A DNA stretch of 64,000 nucleotides from Alteromonas sp. C1M14 (GCF_018860965.1 NZ_JAHKQF010000008.1:434001-498000); one strand, 5' to 3'; positions 1-8,270 are shown, counted from the first letter of the stretch. Translations and numbers: made by a program. The notes: generated from the letters alone by a model not told the origin.

Positions 1-594
1 GTGTTAGGAGCCGGTGAAGGATGGGCTAAATCCGTATTGTTTAACCCCCGAGCCAGAGAACAGTTTGAAGGCTTCTTTACCCGTAACGATACTTTTAGTC
101 TAGGTGTGTGTAATGGCTGTCAGATGTTGTCTAATCTGAAGACCTTGATTCCAGGCACAGAACACTGGCCCCATTTTGTCACCAACCTGTCTGAACGTTT
201 CGAAGCACGCGTTGCTATGGTTGAAGTGCTCGACTCGCCATCGGTATTGTTACAGGGAATGCAAGGATCGAAAATGCCCATTGCCGTGTCCCATGGTGAA
301 GGTAAGGCTGAATTTGCCTCTGAAGCCGCATTTGATGGAATACAGGCAAGCAATCAAGTGGCCCTTCGTTATGTGGATAACTATGGTCAGGTTGCCAATA
401 CCTATCCCGCTAACCCCAATGGTTCGCCAGCGGGGATTACCGGGCTAACATCTAAAGATGGCCGTTGTACCATTATGATGCCTCACCCCGAGCGGGTTTT
501 TCGGGCCGTGGCCAATTCCTGGCGGCCTGACGACTGGGAAGAAGACGGCGCTTGGATGCGTATTTTTAGAAATGCGCGGGTATTTGTGCAATAG
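1..594 (+). CDS. purL: Phosphoribosylformylglycinamidine synthase, C-terminal part (cut by window edge)
   Basis: This is the last 197 residues of the large FGAM synthase, which converts FGAR, glutamine and ATP to FGAM in de novo purine synthesis. What remains is the class I glutamine amidotransferase domain. The nucleophile is the first Cys of GVCNGCQM (about residues 36-43), and the His-Glu pair lies in PHPERVFR near the end. The GTG at base 1 is an internal Val codon and not the start, since the protein normally runs to about 1290 residues and the missing part lies left of the window. The stop is TAG at 592-594. A weak 6-bp hairpin follows at 632-649. Confidence 0.97.
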   Translation: MLGAGEGWAKSVLFNPRAREQFEGFFTRNDTFSLGVCNGCQMLSNLKTLIPGTEHWPHFVTNLSERFEARVAMVEVLDSPSVLLQGMQGSKMPIAVSHGEGKAEFASEAAFDGIQASNQVALRYVDNYGQVANTYPANPNGSPAGITGLTSKDGRCTIMMPHPERVFRAVANSWRPDDWEEDGAWMRIFRNARVFVQ

Positions 595-764
595 TGACAA
601 AAAAATGGTGATAAGGCGTCAATTATTTGAACAGATGCCTTGTCATCTGCAAGTCTCTGTTTTACATTAGAGTTGGTCAGGATGGCAAATTCGTAGATAG
701 GGAAGACATTGAGATCTAATTTGGGTCGTGTGATCCATTATTGACGAAATAATAAGAGACGAAT

Positions 765-911
765 ATGTATCGTTCTAATAAGGGATTCGGTTTAACCGGT
801 GTGGCTGTTGCAGTGTTGTTCATGATTTTGACCGCCGTCTTCAGTTCTTCTGCCAGCTCGGCAGAAATTAACACAGAGACGTCGTCGAACGTTGAGCAAT
901 CTGCAAAATAA
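765..911 (+). CDS. Small exported or membrane-anchored peptide, 48 aa
   Basis: A short ORF with ATG at 765 and TAA at 909-911, preceded by a purine-rich stretch (AAGAGACGAAT). The product starts MYRSNKGF. A hydrophobic segment follows at about residues 9-26 (LTGVAVAVLFMILTAVF), then a Ser/Ala-rich stretch SSSASSAEI that resembles a signal-peptidase site, then a polar tail. It could be a very small secreted peptide or a single-span membrane peptide. No family is recognised and it has no operon partners: purL ends 170 bp upstream and smrA converges from the right. The case rests on the start context and the signal-like sequence. Confidence 0.5.
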   Translation: MYRSNKGFGLTGVAVAVLFMILTAVFSSSASSAEINTETSSNVEQSAK

Positions 912-1064
912 TAAATAATATGGTGGTGGTAAGAACAAATTTACCGGTTTTATGTTTTTAGCATAACGGTCTGTTTGTTGGTGCCGCCACTTTATTTAAC
1001 CTTCTTTTCTTTTTTCACTGTTTTTCACAACGATCACATTTTCTTTCTGTGGGTTACACCATGG

Positions 1065-1652
1065 TCATCGTTTACGATTTTTTTCTCGGTTAATTAGTTT
1101 TTGTTGCGGATGCTTTTTAAGCAGTACGTAGGTGGCGCCAAACCCGCCGTGCATAGGCTGGGCGGTATGCCAGGCAATGACAAAATCCAATTCAGCTAGC
1201 CAATGGTTAACGTAACTTTTTTTCAACGCGGGAAAGGGCTGGCTGTGTTCTCCCTTGCCATGCTGAATTAATAACGCCCGCCCCCCTTTCTCATGGGCCA
1301 GTTTTAGTGACTGAAACAGTAAATCTCGACAGGTTTTAAGGGGCGTCCCGCTTAGTGTGATGCGCTGCTCGATATCGTATTTGCCTAATCGGAGGTTTTT
1401 AAATACGCCGTCTTGAATACCGGGTTGCTGAAAGGCAATAAAATCATCGGGCTTAACCGGCTTTACCCCTTCCATGCTCAAGGGGTTGAAAAGGGGATCT
1501 TTATCCACCGATAATGCCGCTCGTTTGGCTTTCTTCGCCACACTGTCTTGAGGGTTATGAACAAACACCTTGTCGTTGGAAGCTATGCGCTTTACATCGT
1601 CCATTTCTTCCATGAAAGAACGTAGATCATCGTCACTTTGCGGGTGGTGCAT
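1065..1652 (-). CDS. smrA: Smr-domain protein, SmrA-type putative nuclease
   Basis: A 195-residue protein with a C-terminal Smr (small MutS-related) domain at about residues 85-185, including LLIQHGKGEHS, the HGKG signature of the family. The N-terminal part is charged and resembles the linker region of SmrA/YdaL-type proteins. Smr domains nick or bind nucleic acid, but the cellular role of SmrA is not well defined. The start is placed at the internal ATG (1652) because AGGAGG lies just upstream at 1657-1662 on the coding strand. An upstream ATG at 1685 is in frame but lacks such a site. The usual Smr LDLHG motif is ITLSG here, as expected for the SmrA subgroup. Confidence 0.8.
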   Translation of the reverse strand: MHHPQSDDDLRSFMEEMDDVKRIASNDKVFVHNPQDSVAKKAKRAALSVDKDPLFNPLSMEGVKPVKPDDFIAFQQPGIQDGVFKNLRLGKYDIEQRITLSGTPLKTCRDLLFQSLKLAHEKGGRALLIQHGKGEHSQPFPALKKSYVNHWLAELDFVIAWHTAQPMHGGFGATYVLLKKHPQQKLINREKNRKR

Positions 1653-1864
1653 AACCCCTCCTGAATGTTTTGACTGGGCAGACAAAGATGCTCAGCTTAT
1701 GCATTGGGGCATTGTGCCTAAACTTTATAGTAGGTTGCAATCTTTGCGGATCTTTTTGTGCAAAAAATAATCGGATTAGTGGCGGGGTATTTGAGTCGAT
1801 AAACGGATGGCCTAGGTGGCCGGAACGTATGTCCCAATGGTTGGCTGAAGCCCAAGACAGCACC

Positions 1865-1888
1865 TGGCGTCCCTAGCTGGAATCGAAC
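1865..1888 (-). pseudogene. 3' fragment of host tRNA-Arg(CCT), left island junction
   Basis: On the minus strand this is the 3' end of a tRNA: last T-stem base, T-loop TTCGATT, T-stem CCAGC, acceptor strand TAGGGAC, discriminator G and encoded CCA. The sequence to its right (toward 1889) does not pair with it. The missing 5' half is at 25673-25727: that acceptor strand GTCCCTA pairs with TAGGGAC, and GTTGG pairs with CCAGC with one G-U. Joined at GTTC the two halves give a regular 75-nt tRNA. This is therefore one product of integration into the tRNA gene. Confidence 0.85.
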
Positions 1889-1890
1889 TG

Positions 1891-1903
1891 TTATATCCTA
1901 TAG
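1891..1903 (+). repeat. Left-end recombinase arm (imperfect inverted repeat)
   Basis: TTATATCCTATAG, read inward from the left junction. It matches the inward-read right end (25672 down to 25660, TTATCTACTATAG) at 11 of 13 positions, in inverted orientation. It is separated from the shared GTTC (1885-1888) by two bases (TG). Such half-sites flanking a short overlap are what tyrosine recombinases bind. Confidence 0.6.
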
Positions 1904-2008
1904 AAACACATATTAAAACACTGTGTGAGTGAGTGAAAGCTCATATTAAAAGCACCTTTAGAACATGTATGCAAAATCATTATTACTGCACTTAGTGCAT
2001 AATTGTTA

Positions 2009-3907
2009 CTAATCGAATGATTTTAACGTCTGGTTTGTTTCGCTATATTCTTCACCAATCATGTATGTAGTCGACTTCAAGCTTCCATCTACATTCTTTG
2101 TGGCAAAAATTAACTGATAGTCTGCCTTATATACCGACAAAGCTTCAGCTACAATCTTTTGAAAATTTTGAGAGCGCTCATCTTCCATCCCTCCATTTTC
2201 AATACCATCTAAAACTAATATTCTTGGTAATCGAACGTAATTTTTTTCTAAAGAAGCCATTAGCAAGGCTACGTGGAATGCATTATTTAGCAGAACCGTT
2301 CCACTCTCTGAAAAGGCAGTTTTTCCGTTAACAGATACACTATTCGCTGCGAAGTCAAACTCAACATATTTTGCATCTTTAAATTCTTTTTCAGCTCCAT
2401 TGTCTTTACGCAGCAAACTACAAAGCTTCTCAGAGATTAGTTCTTTAATTTCGGGCTCACGTTTCAGTTTTTGCTTTTCAATTAGTTCGATTTTATCTTT
2501 TGATAGATTAAATTCAGACTGAAAAGTATCTCTCTCAGAGCGCAATTCAAGTAACGATTGATGTAACTCTGCAATTTTATCTAAAGTTTGCAGCTTTTCT
2601 TCAAGCTCACCAGTTTGCCGATAAAATTCAAAAATTTGTTTCTCTCTATTCGAATCAACAGAACTTATAGTTGCAGTTATTTTAGTAACTTGCTTTCTAA
2701 AAGCTGTCCTTAGTTCGTTACGCTTTTTTGCTAGCTCAACTAATTTACCTTTCTTTTTAACCAAAAGCTTTTCTGACTCTCGAAGTTGAATTTCGATTTC
2801 ATTCTTCATTCTTAATAAACTATTGGAACTATCGGTTGAATCACTCGGCTCGCCGCACAAAGAGCAACATTCTTTAGCCTTCTCTTTCACAGGCTTATGG
2901 CAACTTGGGCAGGATGAAAATTTAAATCCATCTATTAATTCCCCAACTTTAATAGAATCAGTTATTGAACATTTTTTATCCAATAGTTCTGACACGAACT
3001 CTTCTGAATCAAGTATATTGTAATTTAACTGCTGTATCTCAGTTTCAACTTCTAATAACTTATTTTTAATCGCAACACTATTTTTAGCGGATGATTCAGT
3101 TTCTTTCTTTTCTGCGCCGTATGAAATGATTGATTCTTCTTTGGCCTTCAATATCTCAACATTTATTGAGGCTATTTCAGTTAAGATAGATTTTTTCTGT
3201 TCTTCTAATGTGCCAACCTCCTCCCCGAAAGAGGTTTTACCTATTACAGATTGAATAGCCTGAAGCTTCGCTACTACTTTTTGCAGCTTTTTTTCTGCTT
3301 CGACCAACTTGATTTTGGCCTCATATAATTCATTGTCATACAGGCCTAGTAAGTACCTTCCAACGGACTCTCTTTTAAAGGCTGAATCAAATGGTTCGCT
3401 ATTAAAAATTGCGCTAGAGTTGTTGGATTGATCTGCATATATAAGGCGAAATATCTGGTGTAATGTTACGTTATTATTATTTGCATCGGCTTTAGCCTCA
3501 GGTATCCCCATCACATCAAACATTTGCTGTGAAAAACTAGGCTTTGTACCGATTGAGTACGGATAATTGAGCCAGTTCGTAATAGGAGCTTGCAAAGCTA
3601 TTTCCATATCCGCAAAACAAAAATCCATTGACTGCTTATCTGAACCGTTATTTTTACGTCTTACGGTTAAAGGGCTACCGTTAATTGATAGCCCAACGTA
3701 AACATTGTCACATTGACCAGCTTCATCTTTCCAATTAGGGACTTCATAACCTAACCCATACATTAACAACTGAATAACTGAAGTCTTCCCCGAGCCATTA
3801 TGACCAAATAATACATTGACACCTGAATGGAAAGTTTCATCAAAGGCAACTTGTGAGCCTCGCTTTACATGAAGCCTGTCTACCTTCAAAGTGGGTTTAA
3901 TTAACAT
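2009..3907 (-). CDS. SMC/Rad50-like ABC ATPase of an ABC-three-component system
   Basis: A 632-residue ATPase with SMC-like architecture. The Walker A is GHNGSGKTS (residues 35-43). Long coiled-coil arms at about 190-310 and 365-490 flank a central zinc-hook-like pair of CxxC motifs (C333/C336 and C348/C351). A C-terminal head has a signature-like SESGT (about 533-537) and Walker B RILVLDGIE with Asp567. It is the last gene of a four-gene minus-strand unit and overlaps its upstream neighbour by 11 bp. ABC ATPases of this type with a middle component and a C-terminal component form the ABC-3C conflict systems predicted by comparative genomics, thought to act against phage or invading DNA. The effector activity is not visible here. 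Confidence 0.8.
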   Translation of the reverse strand: MLIKPTLKVDRLHVKRGSQVAFDETFHSGVNVLFGHNGSGKTSVIQLLMYGLGYEVPNWKDEAGQCDNVYVGLSINGSPLTVRRKNNGSDKQSMDFCFADMEIALQAPITNWLNYPYSIGTKPSFSQQMFDVMGIPEAKADANNNNVTLHQIFRLIYADQSNNSSAIFNSEPFDSAFKRESVGRYLLGLYDNELYEAKIKLVEAEKKLQKVVAKLQAIQSVIGKTSFGEEVGTLEEQKKSILTEIASINVEILKAKEESIISYGAEKKETESSAKNSVAIKNKLLEVETEIQQLNYNILDSEEFVSELLDKKCSITDSIKVGELIDGFKFSSCPSCHKPVKEKAKECCSLCGEPSDSTDSSNSLLRMKNEIEIQLRESEKLLVKKKGKLVELAKKRNELRTAFRKQVTKITATISSVDSNREKQIFEFYRQTGELEEKLQTLDKIAELHQSLLELRSERDTFQSEFNLSKDKIELIEKQKLKREPEIKELISEKLCSLLRKDNGAEKEFKDAKYVEFDFAANSVSVNGKTAFSESGTVLLNNAFHVALLMASLEKNYVRLPRILVLDGIENGGMEDERSQNFQKIVAEALSVYKADYQLIFATKNVDGSLKSTTYMIGEEYSETNQTLKSFD

Positions 3908-4409
3908 CGTATTTGTAATCCATTAAATTTGTTATTTTTTTTAATCCTTCAGGTCCGGTTACAGAGATCTTTGTCAAATTTTTCACAATAAAATCGATAG
4001 CTTGTATAGAAATGCTGTTATCTTTTGACTCTGCTAATAATTTCAATTCATCAGGTATATTTTCGAGTAATACGTGATAATAGGACATCTTTGATTCGAG
4101 CTTTAAAATCCCTATCTCAACAAGACGCTCAATAACTAAACAGTGAATTTCCTTCATTGCATTGAATAGACTTTTGGGATCAAAGTTTTGATATCGATTG
4201 CTATAACTTTTAAACTCTTTCTTCTCTAAAAATTTACCTTTCGGTACAGAGAGTTTGTGGATATGGCCGGGATTTGCAATCAAAAAGTCAAATAATCGAA
4301 GAGCTTCAACTTCAACCGTTTCGGTATTCCATGAAGCAAGAAGTGCTGTCATGCGTAACAAAGTGTGATTTGCATCTAGTGCTTTGTTATAAAGAAGCAT
4401 TATTTCCAC
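3897..4409 (-). CDS. ABC-three-component system, middle component
   Basis: A 170-residue, mostly helical protein starting MEIMLLYNKALDANHTLLRM. It has the size and position of the middle component in ABC-3C systems, between the ATPase and the C-terminal component. These are often small winged-helix-like proteins, and the alternating helices followed by a short GILKLESKMSYYHV beta segment fit that, but I see no catalytic motif. It overlaps the genes on both sides (10 and 11 bp), so translation is probably coupled. The assignment rests mainly on context and general resemblance. Confidence 0.6.
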   Translation of the reverse strand: MEIMLLYNKALDANHTLLRMTALLASWNTETVEVEALRLFDFLIANPGHIHKLSVPKGKFLEKKEFKSYSNRYQNFDPKSLFNAMKEIHCLVIERLVEIGILKLESKMSYYHVLLENIPDELKLLAESKDNSISIQAIDFIVKNLTKISVTGPEGLKKITNLMDYKYDVN

Positions 4410-4939
4410 TCCAAGTGACAGTTTCCGGTAAGGAAATAAACCATTCCATTGATCTGGCGGTTATATATTTCTAAAACATTTTCTCCAAGATGAGTTTGAA
4501 TCTCACATTCTAAATGAGTTCGAAATAATAGTTTGAGAGCTGATTCCTCGTTAACTGTAAGTAGTTCAGTTTTGATTTTTGCATTAAATATCGATTCAAC
4601 TTCAGCTAATAAATAAGTTATTATTTTCTGGGCAGATTTGTAATGTTGATTCCGAATGATTAATTTACTGACTTCTTCTTTTAACGACTCACCCGTTTCA
4701 ATCATATAATCAAAACCGGCATCATGAAGCTTTTCTGTCAAATCTCTAATGTCATGTCTTTCATTACTGTAGTGAGTAAGTTCATCAATAATCACATGGG
4801 TCATTTCCTGATTTGACTTTTCTTCAACATACTTCTGAGAAAGCAAATCAACCTGTGTAGGTGTGGGGAGGATATTTGTGATCTTATCCCTTCCTACAAC
4901 ATCACCTCCTGCGCGAATATTTTTGAGCCAACTCAACAT
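4400..4939 (-). CDS. ABC-three-component system C-terminal component with AGGDVVGRDK motif
   Basis: A 179-residue protein with an N-terminal NIRAGGDVVGRDKI motif (about residues 7-20). The rest is helical (about 30-170) with no obvious catalytic residues. The GGDVVGRDK peptide recurs at the N or C termini of conflict-system proteins and is also present in the 52-aa micro-protein directly upstream (4940-5098), whose TAG stop abuts this ATG. It overlaps the middle component by 10 bp. It probably supplies the third component of the ABC-3C system. Whether it is an effector or a sensor cannot be told from sequence. Confidence 0.6.
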   Translation of the reverse strand: MLSWLKNIRAGGDVVGRDKITNILPTPTQVDLLSQKYVEEKSNQEMTHVIIDELTHYSNERHDIRDLTEKLHDAGFDYMIETGESLKEEVSKLIIRNQHYKSAQKIITYLLAEVESIFNAKIKTELLTVNEESALKLLFRTHLECEIQTHLGENVLEIYNRQINGMVYFLTGNCHLEWK

Positions 4940-5098
4940 CTACTTGTGGACCTTATCTCTACCCACGACGTCACCGCCAGCTTTCACATTTTTGATAGTG
5001 CTTTTGCTACCACCTTTAAAGCTGATAGCAACCTTAATACCAAGCCCCAACACTGCTAGAACAGCCACTATTATTAAACCTATTGAAATTAAGTCCAT
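4940..5098 (-). CDS. 52-aa single-span membrane micro-protein with GGDVVGRDK tail
   Basis: A short ORF with ATG at 5096-5098 and TAG at 4940-4942, immediately followed by the ATG of the next gene. A GGAAAC site precedes the start. Residues 4-25 form one transmembrane helix (ISIGLIIVAVLAVLGLG core). A basic linker follows, then KAGGDVVGRDKVHK at the C terminus. The same ten-residue core AGGDVVGRDK opens the next protein. The shared motif suggests that the two interact or bind a common partner, with this one tethering it to the inner membrane. It heads the four-gene ABC-3C unit and is easily missed because of its length. Confidence 0.7.
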   Translation of the reverse strand: MDLISIGLIIVAVLAVLGLGIKVAISFKGGSKSTIKNVKAGGDVVGRDKVHK

Positions 5099-5206
5099 GT
5101 TGTTTCCTTTTAATCCAGTTAGCCTGAGTATACCTTGTACTGATTTAGATTTGCCGAAACAAGTCCCTTTCTATCCTTCAAAATGAAGCAAATGCAACTC
5201 TAGAAA

Positions 5207-5449
5207 CTACCCTTTCTTTGTTTTTAACAGGTTTAGCCCATCGCCAGGAGTTAGCCCTAACGCTTCACAATATTGGACATACTCGAAAACATTCAATCTT
5301 CGCTGACATGTTTCTACTTTGTTCACAAATTGATGTGATTCATCAATAAGAGCAGCCAACTGACGGACTGTAAGTCCTTTCTGCTGCCTCGCATTTACAA
5401 GCCATCGTATAACGGCTTCATAACGCGGATCGTTTATATGCTTAATCAT
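5207..5449 (-). CDS. XRE-family helix-turn-helix regulator, 80 aa
   Basis: A small Cro/C1-type DNA-binding protein. The HTH lies in LTVRQLAALIDESHQFVNKVE (about residues 26-46), and the C terminus is short (LGLTPGDGLNLLKTKKG). It is read away from the HipA module to its right, with a 188-bp divergent intergenic region that contains a perfect GTCCCC/GGGGAC palindrome (5477-5493), a likely operator. It lies 109 bp upstream of the ABC-3C micro-protein on the same strand, so it could control the ABC-3C operon, the HipA module, or both. It is too small to have a sensor domain. Confidence 0.85.
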   Translation of the reverse strand: MIKHINDPRYEAVIRWLVNARQQKGLTVRQLAALIDESHQFVNKVETCQRRLNVFEYVQYCEALGLTPGDGLNLLKTKKG

Positions 5450-5476
5450 CGGGCTATTATGAGGCTATTGCCTTTA

Positions 5477-5493
5477 GTCCCCAATTCGGGGAC
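5477..5493. promoter_or_regulatory. Palindromic operator GTCCCC-N5-GGGGAC
   Basis: A perfect 6-bp inverted repeat with 5-bp spacer (AATTC), lying 28 bp upstream of the XRE start and 144 bp upstream of the HipA-partner gene. Size and position fit a site for the adjacent XRE protein. Confidence 0.5.
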
Positions 5494-5637
5494 AATGCCG
5501 TTAAGCCCACAAAATTTTTGATCATTATCGACTTAATATTCGGAAATGATGTTATCTGGCAAAAGGCAAATTGGTATGGGTAGGCATGAGTTAGAGAGGA
5601 TGTCGGAGGTTTATAAATTGACAGGGGAGTGTGTGTT

Positions 5638-6009
5638 ATGCTGAACAGATTGAATCATGAGTTAAGTTTAAATACTGATAGTTGGACTGCTTTTAAACTC
5701 GTCAGCAGTGTCGGGGACCTGCATTATCGCATTTTTAGTTGCATCAATAATCGTACTTTCTGGTCCAAAAGAATTGATCTCAAGAAGAATATATTGGTAG
5801 TTGAAAACGGTTTCATTTTACAAAATAACCCGCGAATTTCGCTCTACTTGGAAGCGCTAAAAGAGGGGAGAGTACAACGAAATCTAGAAGTTGAAATGGA
5901 GCGCACCTTATCCGATGTACGAGCGCAATGGGCACGAGTTGAAAAAGTTAAAATGAAAGAAGAATTAAAAAATTATAAATCTAGCTTTTTGAAATATTCT
6001 GATGGCTAA
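5638..6009 (+). CDS. Uncharacterised 123-aa partner of a HipA kinase
   Basis: The start is put at ATG 5638 because GGGGAG lies 8 bp upstream. An in-frame GTG at 5629 is less well placed. The protein begins MLNRLNHELSL, has a mixed alpha/beta N-terminal half and ends in a charged helix (about residues 75-120, rich in Glu, Lys and Arg). Its 3' end overlaps the hipA start by 8 bp, so the two are translationally coupled. I see no HTH, so it is not a classical HipB. It could be a small third component comparable in position to HipS of HipBST systems, but no clear similarity is visible. Confidence 0.65.
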   Translation: MLNRLNHELSLNTDSWTAFKLVSSVGDLHYRIFSCINNRTFWSKRIDLKKNILVVENGFILQNNPRISLYLEALKEGRVQRNLEVEMERTLSDVRAQWARVEKVKMKEELKNYKSSFLKYSDG

Positions 6010-7375
6010 CCCAGAAATGGAAACTAGAACGATCCGAAATTTTTCTCTAGATTTCGAGCCATATGTGCTCGATGTTTTTGCTGAACAACACAAAGTGGGT
6101 GTTTTGACATTTAAGTCATCAATGCACTGTTCTTTCATTTATGATGACAAATGGATGTTAGACGGATTTGATATTTCGCCCCACATTAATGTTGGAAGAG
6201 ACGTTGAAGAAAACGATATCAACCGCTTTATCCAAAACCTTCTGCCTGAAGGTACTGGCCTTAAATGCCTATTGAACGCTTTCAACATATCTCGTCTTTC
6301 CGTTTCAGGTATGCTAAACCACGTTCTCGGAGAGAGTGCTGGTATTCTGCATTTTGAATCTCGAGAATCAGTTACACCAGCGTACCTTGAACTAACCAGC
6401 CAAATGCTAAGCAAAAGGCTTGATACATTTTCGAATGTGGTCATCTGGAACAATCAGTTCAGATTAAATGTGGCAGGGGTTCAGAAAAAACTAAACGTTC
6501 ACCACAAGAGCGACAGATCTTTTTGGTTGGCCAACAAAGAGTTTCCATCTACTCATATCATTAAATTTGCCGAAGAAGAGCACTCCACAATTATATTGAA
6601 CGAGCTCTTGTGTATGCGTTTGGCCAAGGCTATAGGCCTTGAAGTAGCATCTGTTGAGTTACTTCGTGTTTTTGATTCACATGGAAAGTCCAAACACAGC
6701 GCCATTTCAATTGAGAGATTCGATAGAGAGGCGTTATCTAATGGCACTATACGCAAACTCCACATTATCGACGGTTGCCAGGCATTAAATTTGCTGCCTG
6801 AACATAAATACGAGCAGATTTTTGGCCGCCATCCCGATGTAGCTCATTGCCGTGATGGCGCGAGTTTAAAAGCGCTTTTTGCTTTCGCCCGTCAGCATGA
6901 GTTTTCTCATCAAAATGTCATGCAGATGCTTTACTGGGTTGCATTTAATCTTGTAGTCGGAAATAGCGATGCTCACGGTAAGAACATCAGTTTTTTCATG
7001 GATATAAATGGCATTAGTCTGGCCCCATTTTACGATATTTTATCGATTGTCTTTGAAGCGAGACGAATCAATAACCTAGATACTGATTTAGCTATGGCAA
7101 TAGGGGATGAATTTGATTCGAGCAACATTACTGCATTTCATCTACTCTCATTTGCTGAGGAGGTGGATGTAACCCCAACACAGCTAAAAACAGTAGTTGA
7201 ACAAGTTGCCCTCGACTGCAAACGTTTGGCGACGCCTGTGCTTTGTTCAGATGAATCAATGTCAAAAGCTGAATTGGAAAACTTAGCTCAATTAATAATA
7301 ATGATTAATCAACGTGCGGACTATTTTCTTCATCAAACTTCCCTGTTTGATGAGGTCAAAAAGGCACTTTTATGA
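6002..7375 (+). CDS. HipA-family serine/threonine kinase (toxin-like)
   Basis: A 457-residue HipA-fold kinase. The N-terminal subdomain contains the typical NLLPEG motif (about residue 79). The catalytic core has GNSDAHGKN (about 320-328), which is the HxDxHxKN-type loop with Asp and Asn, followed by LAPFYDILS (about 340-348), the DFG-equivalent metal-binding Asp. HipA kinases phosphorylate aminoacyl-tRNA synthetases (classically GltX) and cause growth arrest or persistence. In mobile islands they often work as toxins or anti-phage modules. It overlaps its 123-aa upstream partner, and the nearest HTH protein is the divergent XRE at 5207-5449. All motif residues look intact. Confidence 0.85.
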   Translation: MANPEMETRTIRNFSLDFEPYVLDVFAEQHKVGVLTFKSSMHCSFIYDDKWMLDGFDISPHINVGRDVEENDINRFIQNLLPEGTGLKCLLNAFNISRLSVSGMLNHVLGESAGILHFESRESVTPAYLELTSQMLSKRLDTFSNVVIWNNQFRLNVAGVQKKLNVHHKSDRSFWLANKEFPSTHIIKFAEEEHSTIILNELLCMRLAKAIGLEVASVELLRVFDSHGKSKHSAISIERFDREALSNGTIRKLHIIDGCQALNLLPEHKYEQIFGRHPDVAHCRDGASLKALFAFARQHEFSHQNVMQMLYWVAFNLVVGNSDAHGKNISFFMDINGISLAPFYDILSIVFEARRINNLDTDLAMAIGDEFDSSNITAFHLLSFAEEVDVTPTQLKTVVEQVALDCKRLATPVLCSDESMSKAELENLAQLIIMINQRADYFLHQTSLFDEVKKALL

Positions 7376-7417
7376 ATTTATTCATAAAGTTGCATCACCT
7401 TAATAAAGGAATAGGTC

Positions 7418-7618
7418 ATGGCTGAGAAGCAGAATCCTTGTGCTGATATGTGCAAAAGCTTGTTGGATAATCCTCTCGCAGGCTGTGTTGTCTCGACAAA
7501 TGGCTCAGTGAGTTATTTTTATGGCACTGATGGTGTTGTTACAGCTAACGCGGAAGACGCGGCCGATATCATTAAGCTCATTTCTCAACTCATAAAGCGG
7601 CAAGAAGAGCGAAGTTGA
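7418..7618 (+). CDS. Uncharacterised small protein, 66 aa
   Basis: Starts MAEKQNPCADMCKSLLDNP, with AAAGGAATAGG in good position before the ATG at 7418. It has two N-terminal cysteines (CADMC, about residues 8-12), a short beta-hairpin-like middle (VSTNGSVSYFYGTDGVV) and a C-terminal amphipathic helix. It lies 42 bp after hipA on the same strand and may be co-transcribed with it. No family is recognised. Confidence 0.55.
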   Translation: MAEKQNPCADMCKSLLDNPLAGCVVSTNGSVSYFYGTDGVVTANAEDAADIIKLISQLIKRQEERS

Positions 7619-7721
7619 TAGCAGTTGGCTGAATTGCGCAGTAAATATTTCATGACCACTAACAAAGCTTTCAACTAACTAGTTTTACGTAGAACGCAGA
7701 TTAATCAATTTGGAAAGTTCG

Positions 7722-7958
7722 ATGAGCAAAAATAAAGATGATGAATATAAAGACGAGTTTGCAAAGCAAACATTGGTTACTGACTTATCTTTATTTATTT
7801 CGCCTAAAGGAAGCAATGTTGAAGAACAAAAGCAATTAGAGGTTGAGTTAGGGAAATGGACAAAAAGAACTACCCTCGTTCACAAGAAACGGCTTGCTAA
7901 GGCATTCGAGAGTCTAGCAAAAGAAACCGGTAAAACGCGCAGCGGAGATGAAAAGTGA
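7722..7958 (+). CDS. Uncharacterised charged small protein, 78 aa
   Basis: The start is at ATG 7722, preceded by GGAAAG at 7712-7717. An upstream in-frame TTG at 7710 overlaps that site and is not used. The protein is highly charged and helical (MSKNKDDEYKDEFAKQ at the N terminus, Lys/Arg/Glu-rich through the end) with one short hydrophobic stretch LVTDLSLFIS. No family is recognised. It lies 103 bp after the 66-aa gene on the same strand. Confidence 0.5.
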   Translation: MSKNKDDEYKDEFAKQTLVTDLSLFISPKGSNVEEQKQLEVELGKWTKRTTLVHKKRLAKAFESLAKETGKTRSGDEK

Positions 7959-8189
7959 CTTTAGTTGAACTGGATTAGTCACAACTTAACCTGACACTTT
8001 CAGTGATAAGAGCTGAAGAAAATCTGACTGTCTCTTGTGTACGTAAAGCGGACGTTGGCATTACGAAAAGCCAACTTCTCCAATGAGCGATCAACGGACA
8101 TTCAAACGATCTGAGTCCTCTGGCCGCTATGTCGGAGGTAGCGGACGCATCTTTTATTTGACTATTGTCAGCTTCGAGCGAATCGTGGA

Positions 8190-8210
8190 TCATCAATTTA
8201 TAATTGATGA
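8190..8210 (-). terminator. Inverted repeat downstream of the MerR gene
   Basis: TCATCAAT and ATTGATGA form a perfect 8-bp stem with a 5-nt loop, 60 bp past the MerR stop. The run of T is weak, so this may be a poor terminator only. The gene-free stretch 7959-8270 holds nothing else that I can support. Confidence 0.3.
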
Positions 8211-8270
8211 CAATCGACTGTGCTAAGAAAGTAGGCAAGCGTAAAACTATAATACTTGTAGATATGAGTA

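Noticed and set aside
1670-1876. Plus-strand ORF reading into the tRNA fragment, with a lipoprotein-like start
   Set aside because: It begins with TTG (or ATG 1688) without a ribosome site and ends inside the tRNA 3' fragment. It may be chance or a relic, but nothing supports translation.
4863-5186. Plus-strand 107-aa ORF across the ABC-3C start region
   Set aside because: It is antisense to two genes with good starts, and its composition (Pro/Thr/Ser-rich repeats) comes from the repeated GGDVVGRDK coding sequence read backwards.
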